Source of the DNA: an uncultured Alphaproteobacteria bacterium
GTDB lineage: Bacteria; Pseudomonadota; Alphaproteobacteria; Rhodobacterales; Rhodobacteraceae
NCBI GenBank assembly: GCA_902537415.1
Contig: CACBBC010000003.1
Location: 1 to 64,000, forward strand
DNA length: 64,000 nucleotides
Direction: 5' to 3'
A model generated the notes under the pieces. It was not told the DNA's origin, searched no databases, and saw nothing but the letters and a program-made list of their open reading frames with translations. Of this stretch, positions 1 to 8,918 are shown in pieces (the stretch's first letter is position 1; every line of letters begins with the position of its first letter). The translations under genes and the position numbers were made by a program.

Positions 1-316
1 CCGCTGATAGATCGATAATTTTTTTGCCTTTAGGAATTTTTACGATGATCTCCTGGCTTGTTGCGTGAGGCAAAGCGCAAAAAATTAAATCTACATTATC
101 AAAATCCATCTGACCAAAATTTATAAAATCTGGTAAATTCAAATGTCTTAGGTGAGGGAATATTTCTTGTATTTTTTTACCGGCGTTTCTATTAGCTACA
201 ACTTGATACAACTGGAAATGAGGGTGTTTTGAAACGAGACGTATAAGTTCTGCACCGGTATAACCACTGCCACCAATAATGGAAACTGATATAAGATCTT
301 TAACACTCTTTGCCAT
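1..316 (-). CDS. argC: N-acetyl-gamma-glutamyl-phosphate reductase, N-terminal part (runs off window)
   Basis: Minus-strand reading from ATG at 316 gives MAKSVKDLISVSIIGGSGYTGAELIRLVSKHPHFQL..., the ArgC GxxGYTGxELIRL N-terminus. Confidence 0.9.
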   Translation of the reverse strand, partial: MAKSVKDLISVSIIGGSGYTGAELIRLVSKHPHFQLYQVVANRNAGKKIQEIFPHLRHLNLPDFINFGQMDFDNVDLIFCALPHATSQEIIVKIPKGKKIIDLSA

Positions 317-325
317 GGCGTCAAA

Positions 326-1252
326 CTATCCTAAAAACAAACCATTTTCAAATGTTTGGTTAGGATCGTTTGAAAGCAAGTAGGACTGAACTCTCAGATA
401 TTCCATCATACCATCAAGATCTTTAGAATATCTTTGCAAATATTTTGAACCTATTTTTTTTCCAATAGCAACATCGACATTCTTATCAACTTTCCTACCA
501 AACTCTCTAATTAAAAGAGCCATTCTTAGATTATAGCTCATATGACTTGCGATTTGAAACAGCCTACTATTACAACCTCCAAAAAAAATCGGAACGACAG
601 TAGCTCCAGATTTCAAGATAAGTTTCGATGTAAATCTTTTCCAAAAGGGATCTAGAGGACGACTAAAAAGCTTTGCTGAAGTTGCCACCGTGCCACCAGG
701 AAAAATTCCAACAATACCACCCCCTTTTAAAAAGCGAATTGCCTCATTTCTTGTATTTATATTCTGGAGATTACCTTCTCTATTTTCTTCAAAACTTATA
801 GGAAGAACGACGTCATCAAGATCTTTTGCTTTTCTAAAAACTCTATTAGCGATTATTTTAAAATCATTCCGTGTCTTGGATAAAATATACCCAAGTAGTA
901 ACCCATCCAAAATACCAAAGGGGTGGTTGGAAACAATAACTACTGGTCCTTTTTTAGGTATATCCTCAAGAGACCCTTTAATTAAATTTATTTTTATGTT
1001 GTACCTCTCAACCATGACTTCCCAAAAATTGCGACCTTTGGCGACTTCTACGTCATAATCCCTTGCTCTTTTTATTAAGGCGTTCCTCCCTGTCATGTTT
1101 TCTATAGATCGAATAAATAATTGACCCATTAAACCATTAGCTGAAGTAGCATAGGATATGTCTCGAGCAACATCGTTTTTCATAAATAAACCAATAGTTG
1201 TATTTTGCATTTTGTAAATAACTAATGAGAATGCGTATACAGTAAATCTCAA
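326..1252 (-). CDS. Lysophospholipid acyltransferase family protein (PlsC-like)
   Basis: NHPFGILDGLL (NHxxxxD motif) and FPGGTVA motif. Confidence 0.8.
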   Translation of the reverse strand: MRFTVYAFSLVIYKMQNTTIGLFMKNDVARDISYATSANGLMGQLFIRSIENMTGRNALIKRARDYDVEVAKGRNFWEVMVERYNIKINLIKGSLEDIPKKGPVVIVSNHPFGILDGLLLGYILSKTRNDFKIIANRVFRKAKDLDDVVLPISFEENREGNLQNINTRNEAIRFLKGGGIVGIFPGGTVATSAKLFSRPLDPFWKRFTSKLILKSGATVVPIFFGGCNSRLFQIASHMSYNLRMALLIREFGRKVDKNVDVAIGKKIGSKYLQRYSKDLDGMMEYLRVQSYLLSNDPNQTFENGLFLG

Positions 1253-1313
1253 TTTTATTTTTAAGTAAAAGTAAATTACAATATAGTTTAGATTTTAAAT
1301 GAGGGGATTAATC

Positions 1314-2054
1314 ATGCAACTAAAAGGTAAAACCGCAATTATAACAGGTGGAGGTTCTGGATTTGGAGCTTCAATGGCTGGTTTATTTGCAAAAAATGGA
1401 GCAAAAGTCATTGTTGCGGATATAGATCTCGATAGTGCTCGCAAAGTAGCTAAAGGTATAGGGGGATATGCTTTAGAAGTAGATGTATCAAACGCAAAAA
1501 GCGTTGAACAAATGAAAATCGACATTTTTAAAGAACACGAAAAGGTTGATATCGTCGTTAATAATGCAGGCACAACCCATCTACCTGCGCCCATGGAGAC
1601 CATAGAAGAAGACGAATTTGATAGAGTATTTAATGTAAACTGCAAGTCAGTTTACCTAACTGCGAAGCATTTTGTGCCCCATTTTAAAGAAAATAAAAGC
1701 GGTGTAATTCTAAATATTGCGAGTACTGCAGGTGTCTCTCCAAGACCGAATCTAAATTGGTATAATTCATCAAAAGGGTGGATGATTCTTGCATCGAAAA
1801 CTATGGCTGTTGAACTAGCTCCATTCGGAATAAGGGTAAATGTCATTAACCCCGTTGCTGGAGAAACCCCTCTGCTAAAATCGTTTTTGGGAGAAGATAC
1901 GCCTGAGATGAGAGGGAAATTTCTTTCTACTATTCCGTTGGGTCGATTTTCTATGCCTGAAGATATTGCTTCTGCAGCTCTTTTCCTCTGTTCAGATTCA
2001 GCAAGTATGATTACGGGCGCTAATTTAGAGGTTGATGGCGGTAGAACAATATAA
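1314..2054 (+). CDS. SDR family oxidoreductase (FabG-like)
   Basis: TGGGSGFG, NNAG, YNSSKGW and C-terminal GANLEVDGGRTI; GAGGGG Shine-Dalgarno upstream of ATG 1314. Confidence 0.9.
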   Translation: MQLKGKTAIITGGGSGFGASMAGLFAKNGAKVIVADIDLDSARKVAKGIGGYALEVDVSNAKSVEQMKIDIFKEHEKVDIVVNNAGTTHLPAPMETIEEDEFDRVFNVNCKSVYLTAKHFVPHFKENKSGVILNIASTAGVSPRPNLNWYNSSKGWMILASKTMAVELAPFGIRVNVINPVAGETPLLKSFLGEDTPEMRGKFLSTIPLGRFSMPEDIASAALFLCSDSASMITGANLEVDGGRTI

Positions 2055-2064
2055 ATAGATCCAA

Positions 2065-3051
2065 ATGACCAAGCTTTTTAATGGCCCCTCAAATTCGATC
2101 ACTGATATTGATGGTTTCCTAGTCGGCAACTCCCAAGATGACAAGTTAAAGTCCGGGGTAACCGTTTTAACGCGATCAACTTCTTTTAGAGCAAGCGTTA
2201 GTATTTTGGGTGGAGCACCAGGTACGAAAGAAACAAACTTATTATCACCAGATAAAATAGTCGATCATATTGATGGAATTGTACTTGCTGGAGGATCTGC
2301 ATTTGGTTTGGATGCTTCGAGCGGGGTGATGGATTGTCTGAAAAATCGAAACCGTGGTTTTGATACTGGATCGATTAAAGTTCCTATTGTGCCCAGTGCA
2401 ATTCTTTTTGACCTAAAAAATGGGGGCTTTAAAGATTGGAAAATAAATCCCTATCGTGATCTTGGCCAAGATGCTTTTTTAAATGTCTCTAAAAAATTTG
2501 AAATCGGCTCGGCAGGTGCAGGCTGTGGAGCAACTACAAGTGTTGTCAAAGGCGGGTTAGGAACTGCTTCACTTTTTTACGGTGATAGAGTAAAAGTGGG
2601 CGCCATTGTTGCGGTTAATTCAGTTGGATCCCCTTGTTTTCCTGGAACCAACGTCCTTTACTCAGATTTTCATGGTGCGAACAAGGAGCATCTTGAAAAA
2701 CCCCCGATAAGCTCCTTAATTAACTCTACTAAGCTTCTTAAAGGTGAGGCTACTACTTTAGGTATAGTTTGTACAAACTTAAATTTTAATAAAAGTGACC
2801 TGAACCGGATAGCGACATCTGCTCATTCGGGAATAGCTAGAGCAATCGAACCTAGCCATACCCCCTTTGATGGAGATATTATTTTTTCCGCTACATCAGG
2901 AACACAGCCCATATATAGTAAGGACAAAGATCTTATGCTAGTATGTCAGCTGAGTGCTCTTTGCATTACTCAAGCGGTAGGAATTGCAATTAAGGCTGCA
3001 AGGAAAAAAAGGGGAGACAAGCTGGTTTGTTGGGCTGACTTAAAAACTTAG
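2065..3051 (+). CDS. P1/S58 family (DmpA/NylC-like) N-terminal nucleophile peptidase
   Basis: SNSITDIDGFLVGN..., GAGCGATTSVVKGGLGTAS; family resemblance by eye. Confidence 0.75.
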   Translation: MTKLFNGPSNSITDIDGFLVGNSQDDKLKSGVTVLTRSTSFRASVSILGGAPGTKETNLLSPDKIVDHIDGIVLAGGSAFGLDASSGVMDCLKNRNRGFDTGSIKVPIVPSAILFDLKNGGFKDWKINPYRDLGQDAFLNVSKKFEIGSAGAGCGATTSVVKGGLGTASLFYGDRVKVGAIVAVNSVGSPCFPGTNVLYSDFHGANKEHLEKPPISSLINSTKLLKGEATTLGIVCTNLNFNKSDLNRIATSAHSGIARAIEPSHTPFDGDIIFSATSGTQPIYSKDKDLMLVCQLSALCITQAVGIAIKAARKKRGDKLVCWADLKT

Positions 3052-3074
3052 TATAATAAAAGTTGGTGAGAAGT

Positions 3075-3491
3075 ATGAAATATAGAGAAGTTTCGTTCGT
3101 TGTAGGTTGTATTGTTATTATATTTGTAGGCGGATTTTTCCTGCTTCCTAAAGTTTTTAAAGAATTCCAAGATGAAGAAATTATTAGAGTGAGGGTTTCT
3201 CTTGAAAATAAGTGCTCAATAACTGATGAAGCATTTGTTGTGCTGGATGAAAGCACTAAAATAAAAACGCCATTCTATGGTAAAATTGCCGTTTTACGCA
3301 CCAAAAGAAATGCTCCTCTAAGGCTATGGATGTCTCCAAATTTTCCTCAGTTCAGATATGATGGTGAAATACAAAGAGCAGAGGAAGAAATGGTTATGAT
3401 TTCAGATTGCAATCGTAACCCCAGAATGGACAGCGTGATGAAATCAATGAGAGAGGCCTTTTCATCCTCCGAGGGCAAAAAAGACGAATGA
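3075..3491 (+). CDS. Hypothetical membrane-anchored protein
   Basis: Open frame with N-terminal hydrophobic helix VVGCIVIIFVGGFFLL; packed after previous CDS. Confidence 0.6.
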   Translation: MKYREVSFVVGCIVIIFVGGFFLLPKVFKEFQDEEIIRVRVSLENKCSITDEAFVVLDESTKIKTPFYGKIAVLRTKRNAPLRLWMSPNFPQFRYDGEIQRAEEEMVMISDCNRNPRMDSVMKSMREAFSSSEGKKDE

Positions 3492-3502
3492 AATCATTTT
3501 GC

Positions 3503-4627
3503 CTAACAAATTTTTTCTAATACATCTTCGAAATTAGAAATTGTTCTATCAGGGTTTTTAAGTTTATCTAAACCAAAGAGACCTAGCCTGAAAGTCTTGA
3601 AATCGCTTCCTTCACCACACTCCAAAGGTACACCTGCCGCTATTTGCATCCCATTCTCTGCAAATATCTTACCATTTTGAAACGAGTCATTTTCTGTATA
3701 ACTTACTATAACACTTGTAGCTTTAAACCCATCTGCTGCTACACTTTTAAAGCCCTTACCTTCTAACAAAGCTCTAATTGAGTTTCCAATGTAATTTTGC
3801 TGATCTCTAGCATTTTCAAAACCAAAATCCTCTGTCTCCCTTACTGTTTTTTCAAACTTTACAAGTGAGTCTGTAGGCATTGTTGTATGATATGCGTGCC
3901 CATTATTTTCATAGGCGTTCATAATTCCAAACCATTTCTTTAAATCACAACTAAAGCTTGAGCTTTCGGTTTTCTCCATCACGTTAATTGCCTTTTCACT
4001 AAGCATGACAACACCTGCACAGGGAGATGCCGACCACCCTTTTTGAGGAGCTGTTAATAAAACATCAACACCAGTGTTTTCCATATCGACCCACGCTGCG
4101 CCTGAAGCGACGCAATCTAAAACAAATATACCACCATGAGAATGAACGGCCTTTGATATGCCCTTGAGATAATCATCCGGTAGAATAATTCCAGCTGAAG
4201 TTTCCACGTGTGGTGCAAAAACAACTGACGGTTTATTCTCAGTAATATACCGTGTTATTTCATCGAGGGACTCAGGTTTATAAGGTGCTTGAAAATTTTC
4301 AAAAGTTGGTGAAGCTCTTAAAACCTTAACATTCGATGTAATGTTTCCCTTTGAAAAAATCTGACTCCAGCGAAAACTGAACCAACCATTTCTGATCACA
4401 AGAACATTTTGATCGTTAGCAAACTGCCTGGCGATCGCTTCCATGCCAAAAGTACCTCCACCTGGAATAAGAGCTACTCCTTCTGACCCATATACTTGCT
4501 TAAGCTTAGTAGAGAGACTTCTCATCACCCCCTGAAAATTTTGAGACATATGATTTATAGACCTATCTGTGAATACTACAGAGTACTCGAACAAACCGTC
4601 TGGATCGATATTTTGTAAAAGCGCCAT
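3503..4627 (-). CDS. Class V pyridoxal-phosphate aminotransferase (serine/alanine-glyoxylate type)
   Basis: PGGGTFGMEA, FVLDCVASGAAWVDMENTGVDVLLTAPQKGWSASP PLP-lysine region. Confidence 0.85.
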   Translation of the reverse strand: MALLQNIDPDGLFEYSVVFTDRSINHMSQNFQGVMRSLSTKLKQVYGSEGVALIPGGGTFGMEAIARQFANDQNVLVIRNGWFSFRWSQIFSKGNITSNVKVLRASPTFENFQAPYKPESLDEITRYITENKPSVVFAPHVETSAGIILPDDYLKGISKAVHSHGGIFVLDCVASGAAWVDMENTGVDVLLTAPQKGWSASPCAGVVMLSEKAINVMEKTESSSFSCDLKKWFGIMNAYENNGHAYHTTMPTDSLVKFEKTVRETEDFGFENARDQQNYIGNSIRALLEGKGFKSVAADGFKATSVIVSYTENDSFQNGKIFAENGMQIAAGVPLECGEGSDFKTFRLGLFGLDKLKNPDRTISNFEDVLEKIC

Positions 4628-4757
4628 GATGCAACAATCTCCTATTATTTATTATAAGATATATATCAGAAAATTTTAAACTCTAGCAATTAAGTAAATT
4701 ATATATTTTTCTAAAACCAGTTTATTGAAGTCTCCATAAAACTCAAAACCTTTTAAA

Positions 4758-5441
4758 TCAGCTTGGTTGAAAAGTTTGAAAACTCATGTTGGTTGTATAC
4801 CCCTCCGTTAACGTCCAATCACTAAACTTGAAACTTTTGAAAATTACTCCTGAGGTAAAAGTGTTTGAACAGATTAAAAATACTTCAACATCCTTATAAT
4901 TGCTTGAAATTGCATCAAAAACTCCCCTCCACCAGTCGGCACTTCTAACAGTAATATGAGCATTTTCACCATTGGGAAGTAAAGCAGCAGCCTTATAGCA
5001 TGCCACATTAACAATTAGCAATTTTTTCGAAAGAGAAAACAATTCGCTAACAACAGTTGGAATATCCTCAATAAAAATATGCTCAAGGACATCCATACAC
5101 ACCACACAGTCAGCTTTCTTTTTTTCTATTAAACCTCTCGCAGGTTCAAAGGTATGCACTCTCTGTATTTGAAAAAATTGCTTTGCAGACTGTTTTGTTT
5201 CAGGTTCAAACCCAGGAGCGTCCCAATCTGAGCCTCCTCCACCGTAATCTAAAACTGTTTTTATTTTCTCATTAGAAATTTGAGGTTTACATATATGCCT
5301 GAATTTCCTAAGTTGAAAATCATTATAGACTTTTTCTCTTTTAGTCCTAGTCCCGTCTACCCTATCGATGCCTTTTGCTACCATTTCTTGGTACAATTTT
5401 ATTAAAGCGTTTCCTTTTTTTGACAGTTTTATATCGTCCAT
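4758..5441 (-). CDS. SAM-dependent methyltransferase-like protein
   Basis: LDYGGGGSDW motif I and CVVCMDVLEHI post-motif. Confidence 0.6.
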   Translation of the reverse strand: MDDIKLSKKGNALIKLYQEMVAKGIDRVDGTRTKREKVYNDFQLRKFRHICKPQISNEKIKTVLDYGGGGSDWDAPGFEPETKQSAKQFFQIQRVHTFEPARGLIEKKKADCVVCMDVLEHIFIEDIPTVVSELFSLSKKLLIVNVACYKAAALLPNGENAHITVRSADWWRGVFDAISSNYKDVEVFLICSNTFTSGVIFKSFKFSDWTLTEGYTTNMSFQTFQPS

Positions 5442-5625
5442 AATACTTCCCTACTTTAAGTATAGATTATATTAATTTTCATCCACTACCATTTTTAATT
5501 TTTTGTCGTTAAATGATAGCTTATTAGCATTAAAATCGAATTTTATTGGTTGCCTGCGATTTATTATAATTTCTCTCTTTTTTTAAACGTGAGAAACCTT
5601 AATTTTTAATTAAATCACTTTTCTC

Positions 5626-5684
5626 ATCGTCTCAATGACTCAATTAACTCACCATCAAATACAAGCATGTCACGAATCTTTTTT
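5626..5684 (-). pseudogene. C-terminal remnant of the ~95-aa paralog family found at 8611-9206
   Basis: Minus strand reads KIRDMLVFDGELIESLRR*, matching IHDMLVFDGDLIESVRR* (8611-8904) and IHDTLVFDGELIDSFRN* (8919-9206). Confidence 0.75.
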
Positions 5685-6027
5685 ATACTGATATTTTAAA
5701 GCTTTTGTATTGTTTAATAGAAATTTCTCTTGCAACTTAAAACTCAATTTTTCAAGAATTCTAATTGATCCACAATTCTCCTCTGCAGTAAGTCCAAATA
5801 CTTTCTTTAAACCTAATTCTCAGAAACCATAATTTAGCACTACTTTTGCAGCTTCAAATCCAAACTCTTTGCCCCAACTAGTCTTCGAATAGCGGTAACC
5901 AAAATCAATCCCATAATTTTTCATTAATAGAGCGTCTGACGTTTGCATCAGTCTCTATTTGAGCCCAATCAGAAATATCACTATCTTTAAAATGTTCGAT
6001 GATTAGTCGGTTAGTATGGAGCAGCAT
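5670..6027 (-). pseudogene. Decayed GNAT (RimJ/RimL-like) acetyltransferase
   Basis: Fragments MLLHTNRLIIEHFKDSDISDWAQIETDANVRR, then a frame change to GIDFGYRYSKTSWGKEFGFEAAKVVLNYGF*ELGLKKVFGLTAEENCGSIRILEKLSFKLQE; in-frame stop, frameshift and missing middle. Confidence 0.85.
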
Positions 6028-6230
6028 AAAAAACATCTAAAATTGAGTAACCTTTTCCTAGTCTCCGAGGCAATACCTAAATTTTAACTTAAGGAGTGGA
6101 ATATAGATTAAACATCTAATTTGGAAAACTAAAATCAGTATTAGTGCAGAGTGCGATAATAAGTCTCAATGATATCCTCGATAAGAAACTATTTAAAAAG
6201 GAGTAGGTAACTCCTACAGTCATCGGGAGT

Positions 6231-6269
6231 GTTTGTTGGTAATGATACTTCCAACCATTGCCAACAAAC
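6231..6269. other. Strong inverted repeat / stem-loop in noncoding DNA
   Basis: GTTTGTTGGTAATG (6231-6244) pairs with CATTGCCAACAAAC (6256-6269), one non-Watson-Crick position, 11-nt loop; T-rich run downstream on plus strand. Confidence 0.7.
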
Positions 6270-6588
6270 CTAAACTTTACAGTTTCTTTTTTTAAAATGA
6301 TTAAGCTTTATCGCTCTTAATAATGTGAAATTATCAAATCTAGGTAAATATTTAGAAGTTTTAAATGAAACATGTTATTGGCACACACGCATTTGATTCA
6401 AAAAAAACATACTTTGAAGATAATCAGGATTTTTAGTTTTTGTCATTGGATCACTGAAGTGATTATTAAATCCACGAAAACTTTAAGCTATAGGAGCCGA
6501 TAAACTAGTTCTTATTATGCCACACGAAATGAAAGATTATGCAACTTCGGAAAACAAAAAGTTCTACAGTGAAACTAGTAATACAAAA

Positions 6589-6882
6589 TTAGATAACTTG
6601 CATGCATTGGAAAGCATTTACAATTACTCTTTTGTTATCACTTAGAGATTCATGATCTGTTACTATCTTGGCACTTTTTAAGTAAAAGGTATCTACTGTG
6701 CTAATTTTATTTTTTCCTTTAAATAAAACTAATTTCTTCTCACACTCATCTTTTGATTCATAGGAGTATGCAAGATCTAATTCAGTTTTTACAAATTTAT
6801 TTCCCAAATTTAATCCTGAGAACACAATTTCTCCTTCGGGTAGCGCAACAATGATCTGATAGAATACGATTATCCATTTCAT
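6589..6882 (-). CDS. Hypothetical protein
   Basis: ORF overlaps cupin gene stop by 4 nt (6879-6882), suggesting translational coupling. Confidence 0.5.
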   Translation of the reverse strand: MKWIIVFYQIIVALPEGEIVFSGLNLGNKFVKTELDLAYSYESKDECEKKLVLFKGKNKISTVDTFYLKSAKIVTDHESLSDNKRVIVNAFQCMQVI

Positions 6883-7307
6883 TTTTTATTATTATTCCTT
6901 TTGATTTTTGAAATAACATTTTCAAGCTCTGGCATAGCAATTAATTCATCTTGATCATCACCTGATGAATGGACAACTATCCATATACACTTTTTATCAC
7001 TACGATTATAGGGTGTATGAGGCACATTACCTGGAATAAATATCTGTTCTCCCTCTTTAACCACAGTTTCGTTTTCTAAATTTTCTCCGTGAAAAACTGA
7101 ACACTCGCCCTCAAGTAAGTAGGCAATGGTTTCAATATCCTTATGGAAATGAGGCACAGGATGCACCCCCGAAGGCATAGGTAATATATTCATGCAAATT
7201 TTTTCGGATCCAGCAGTTTTTCTTGACGCGCCTGATCCGTACGCCACGCCTTGTGCGCCAAAATAAGTTTTACCAGGTTTTACCAGCCTTACTTTATCAT
7301 CAATCAT
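6879..7307 (-). CDS. Cupin domain protein
   Basis: PHFHKDIETIAYLLEGECSVFHG...EGEQIFIPGNVPHTPYN, cupin motifs 1 and 2. Confidence 0.85.
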   Translation of the reverse strand: MIDDKVRLVKPGKTYFGAQGVAYGSGASRKTAGSEKICMNILPMPSGVHPVPHFHKDIETIAYLLEGECSVFHGENLENETVVKEGEQIFIPGNVPHTPYNRSDKKCIWIVVHSSGDDQDELIAMPELENVISKIKRNNNKK

Positions 7308-7359
7308 TTTTTCACCCTTTCAATTGCACTTCTAATAATATTCGAAACTATGTTACTTA

Positions 7360-7527
7360 TTAATTTTCCCTTACCAATCTTAATATTCTAGCGATTTCAA
7401 TTGCCATTTCTTTTTGTCCAAAAAAAGGAGCCTCTTCACAGGCTTTTGCTAAAAATTCGACGTCTTTTGTAGCATTATATTTTTTCCAAATTTCACTCAT
7501 TAATTTTTCTTTATCTACTTTCTCCAT
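7360..7527 (-). CDS. Small ORF, 55 aa (not in supplied ORF track)
   Basis: MEKVDKEKLMSEIWKKYNATKDVEFLAKACEEAPFFGQKEMAIEIARILRLVREN*; purine-rich GAGAGGATGAAAG upstream. Confidence 0.45.
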   Translation of the reverse strand: MEKVDKEKLMSEIWKKYNATKDVEFLAKACEEAPFFGQKEMAIEIARILRLVREN

Positions 7528-7646
7528 CTTTCATCCTCTCAAAAAAAAATTCTATTAATAAGGTAATTGGTGGGGATTCGATCCAACTAGGAAGATATCC
7601 TATTTTCATCAGCACTCATACAAACAAAAAAAGATTACAAAATTTT

Positions 7647-7829
7647 TTATCGTTTTTTTTTGCTCTTCCAAGTACCACCATATTGGTAATTCGTTTGATA
7701 TTTTTTTTTGATGAAGGCTAAACAATTTTTGCAAAGGAATATCCAAGTCCTCTCTGCACCGTACCTACATCGATATAGGACATCATTATGTTCTTTACAC
7801 TTGAAACAACTTTTTGTTCTTTTTCTCAT
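7647..7829 (-). CDS. Small zinc-ribbon-like protein
   Basis: CFKC...YRCRYG...FLCKNCL cysteine pattern with basic C-terminus. Confidence 0.55.
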   Translation of the reverse strand: MRKRTKSCFKCKEHNDVLYRCRYGAERTWIFLCKNCLAFIKKKYQTNYQYGGTWKSKKKR

Positions 7830-7914
7830 TCACCAAAGATATCAAAAAAGATCAGTAATTACAGAAACCAAATCTGCAGAAGAACTGGAAAACAAACTCA
7901 ATACAATTACTGAT

Positions 7915-7995
7915 ACTTATTTATAAATATTTTCTAACTTTGCATTTTTTGTGAATCTGAACGGCTCTGTGTCTTTTTTGTATCTTCGTAACAAA
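7915..7995 (-). pseudogene. Possible integrase N-terminal remnant
   Basis: Minus frame LLRRYKKDTEPFRFTKNAKLENIYK* shares RFTKNA and an 18-nt exact identity with the integrase fragment at 10949-11377. Confidence 0.35.
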
Positions 7996-8165
7996 TACTT
8001 TCAATTAAATAGAGGAATTATCGGAAATCTGACACAAATGTGACCCGTGTCTTGACACGTTTCGCTCAAACATAATTTATTTTTTAACTTTTCAAAAAAA
8101 AGGTGGGTTATGCCCAGTTCTGCCCGACTTATATATCTTGAATAGTTTGTTTTTCTTTTAAGTTG

Positions 8166-8492
8166 TCAATCCTTCTGGGGCACCCTATTCACCATCGTTC
8201 TCCAAATCTTTCCATCTCTTATTAATGATGAAACAGTTGAACGATACTTGGTACCACCAATATGTGTTGTACCTTTCCAAACTAGTATTGTTTCGTTTTC
8301 TAATAACAACTCTCTGTCAGACGCTTCATATGTACCACTATTAAACTGTGTTTTTAGTTCCATTATCCACTCTTCGCGATTTCCCAATCCATAATCAGTT
8401 ATAAACATATAATCATGATGAACGGACTCTATTGCCTTCTCTAGGTTTTGTTCCTCTACCCACTCATTTAAAATTTCCCACTGACTTCTCAT
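8166..8492 (-). CDS. NTF2-like / DUF4440-type protein
   Basis: Pattern LNEWVEEQNLEKAIESVHHDYMFITDYGLGNREEWI...GKIWRTMVNRVP; by-eye fold assignment. Confidence 0.5.
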   Translation of the reverse strand: MRSQWEILNEWVEEQNLEKAIESVHHDYMFITDYGLGNREEWIMELKTQFNSGTYEASDRELLLENETILVWKGTTHIGGTKYRSTVSSLIRDGKIWRTMVNRVPQKD

Positions 8493-8498
8493 ATCAGC

Positions 8499-8603
8499 CT
8501 ACATGCCTACGTTACAGTACTCTTTTATCATATCTACAAACTGATTATACCTACCAAGAATATGAACAATGAATGATTTAACTTTATCTGACAATAATCC
8601 CAT
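8499..8603 (-). CDS. Small ORF, 34 aa (not in supplied ORF track)
   Basis: MGLLSDKVKSFIVHILGRYNQFVDMIKEYCNVGM*; AGAAGG about 8 nt upstream of ATG; fits between neighbouring operon genes. Confidence 0.4.
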   Translation of the reverse strand: MGLLSDKVKSFIVHILGRYNQFVDMIKEYCNVGM

Positions 8604-8610
8604 TTTGCTA

Positions 8611-8904
8611 CTACCTTCTTACTGACTCAATTAAATCACCATCAAATACGAGCATATCATGAATATCAAATGCAAATTTTTCTCTCCATTGATTTGCTTT
8701 GATACTAATTGTCTCAAAGTTTTCTTTTGTATCCACGATAGCAAAAGTTAATACGGATACAGGTGTAGCTCTTACCCAATGGATTTCTTTAATTCCTTCT
8801 ACTTCAAACTTTAAAGATTTAATAAAATCTCTGTGACTAGATATATATTTTTCACATTCTGTTTGTGACTTAAAGTTAAAAATATTCGTTACCGTAATAC
8901 TCAG
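8611..8904 (-). CDS. 97-aa tandem paralog of 8919-9206, apparent CTG start (missed by ORF track)
   Basis: LSITVTNIFNFKSQTECEKYISSHRDFIKSLKFEVEGIKEIHWVRATPVSVLTFAIVDTKENFETISIKANQWREKFAFDIHDMLVFDGDLIESVRR*; AGGGGG just upstream of CTG. Confidence 0.75.
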   Translation of the reverse strand: MSITVTNIFNFKSQTECEKYISSHRDFIKSLKFEVEGIKEIHWVRATPVSVLTFAIVDTKENFETISIKANQWREKFAFDIHDMLVFDGDLIESVRR

Positions 8905-8918
8905 CTTTGCCCCCTAAG

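Noticed and set aside
7575-7605. tRNA/tmRNA-like T-arm on minus strand (TTGGATCGAATCCCCACCAA)
   Set aside because: T-loop resemblance only; the T-stem does not pair and no acceptor, D- or anticodon arms are visible. At most an att-site relic, not supportable.
7708-7926. 72-aa plus-strand ORF
   Set aside because: Largely antisense to the Cys-rich 7647-7829 ORF, which has a more protein-like pattern.
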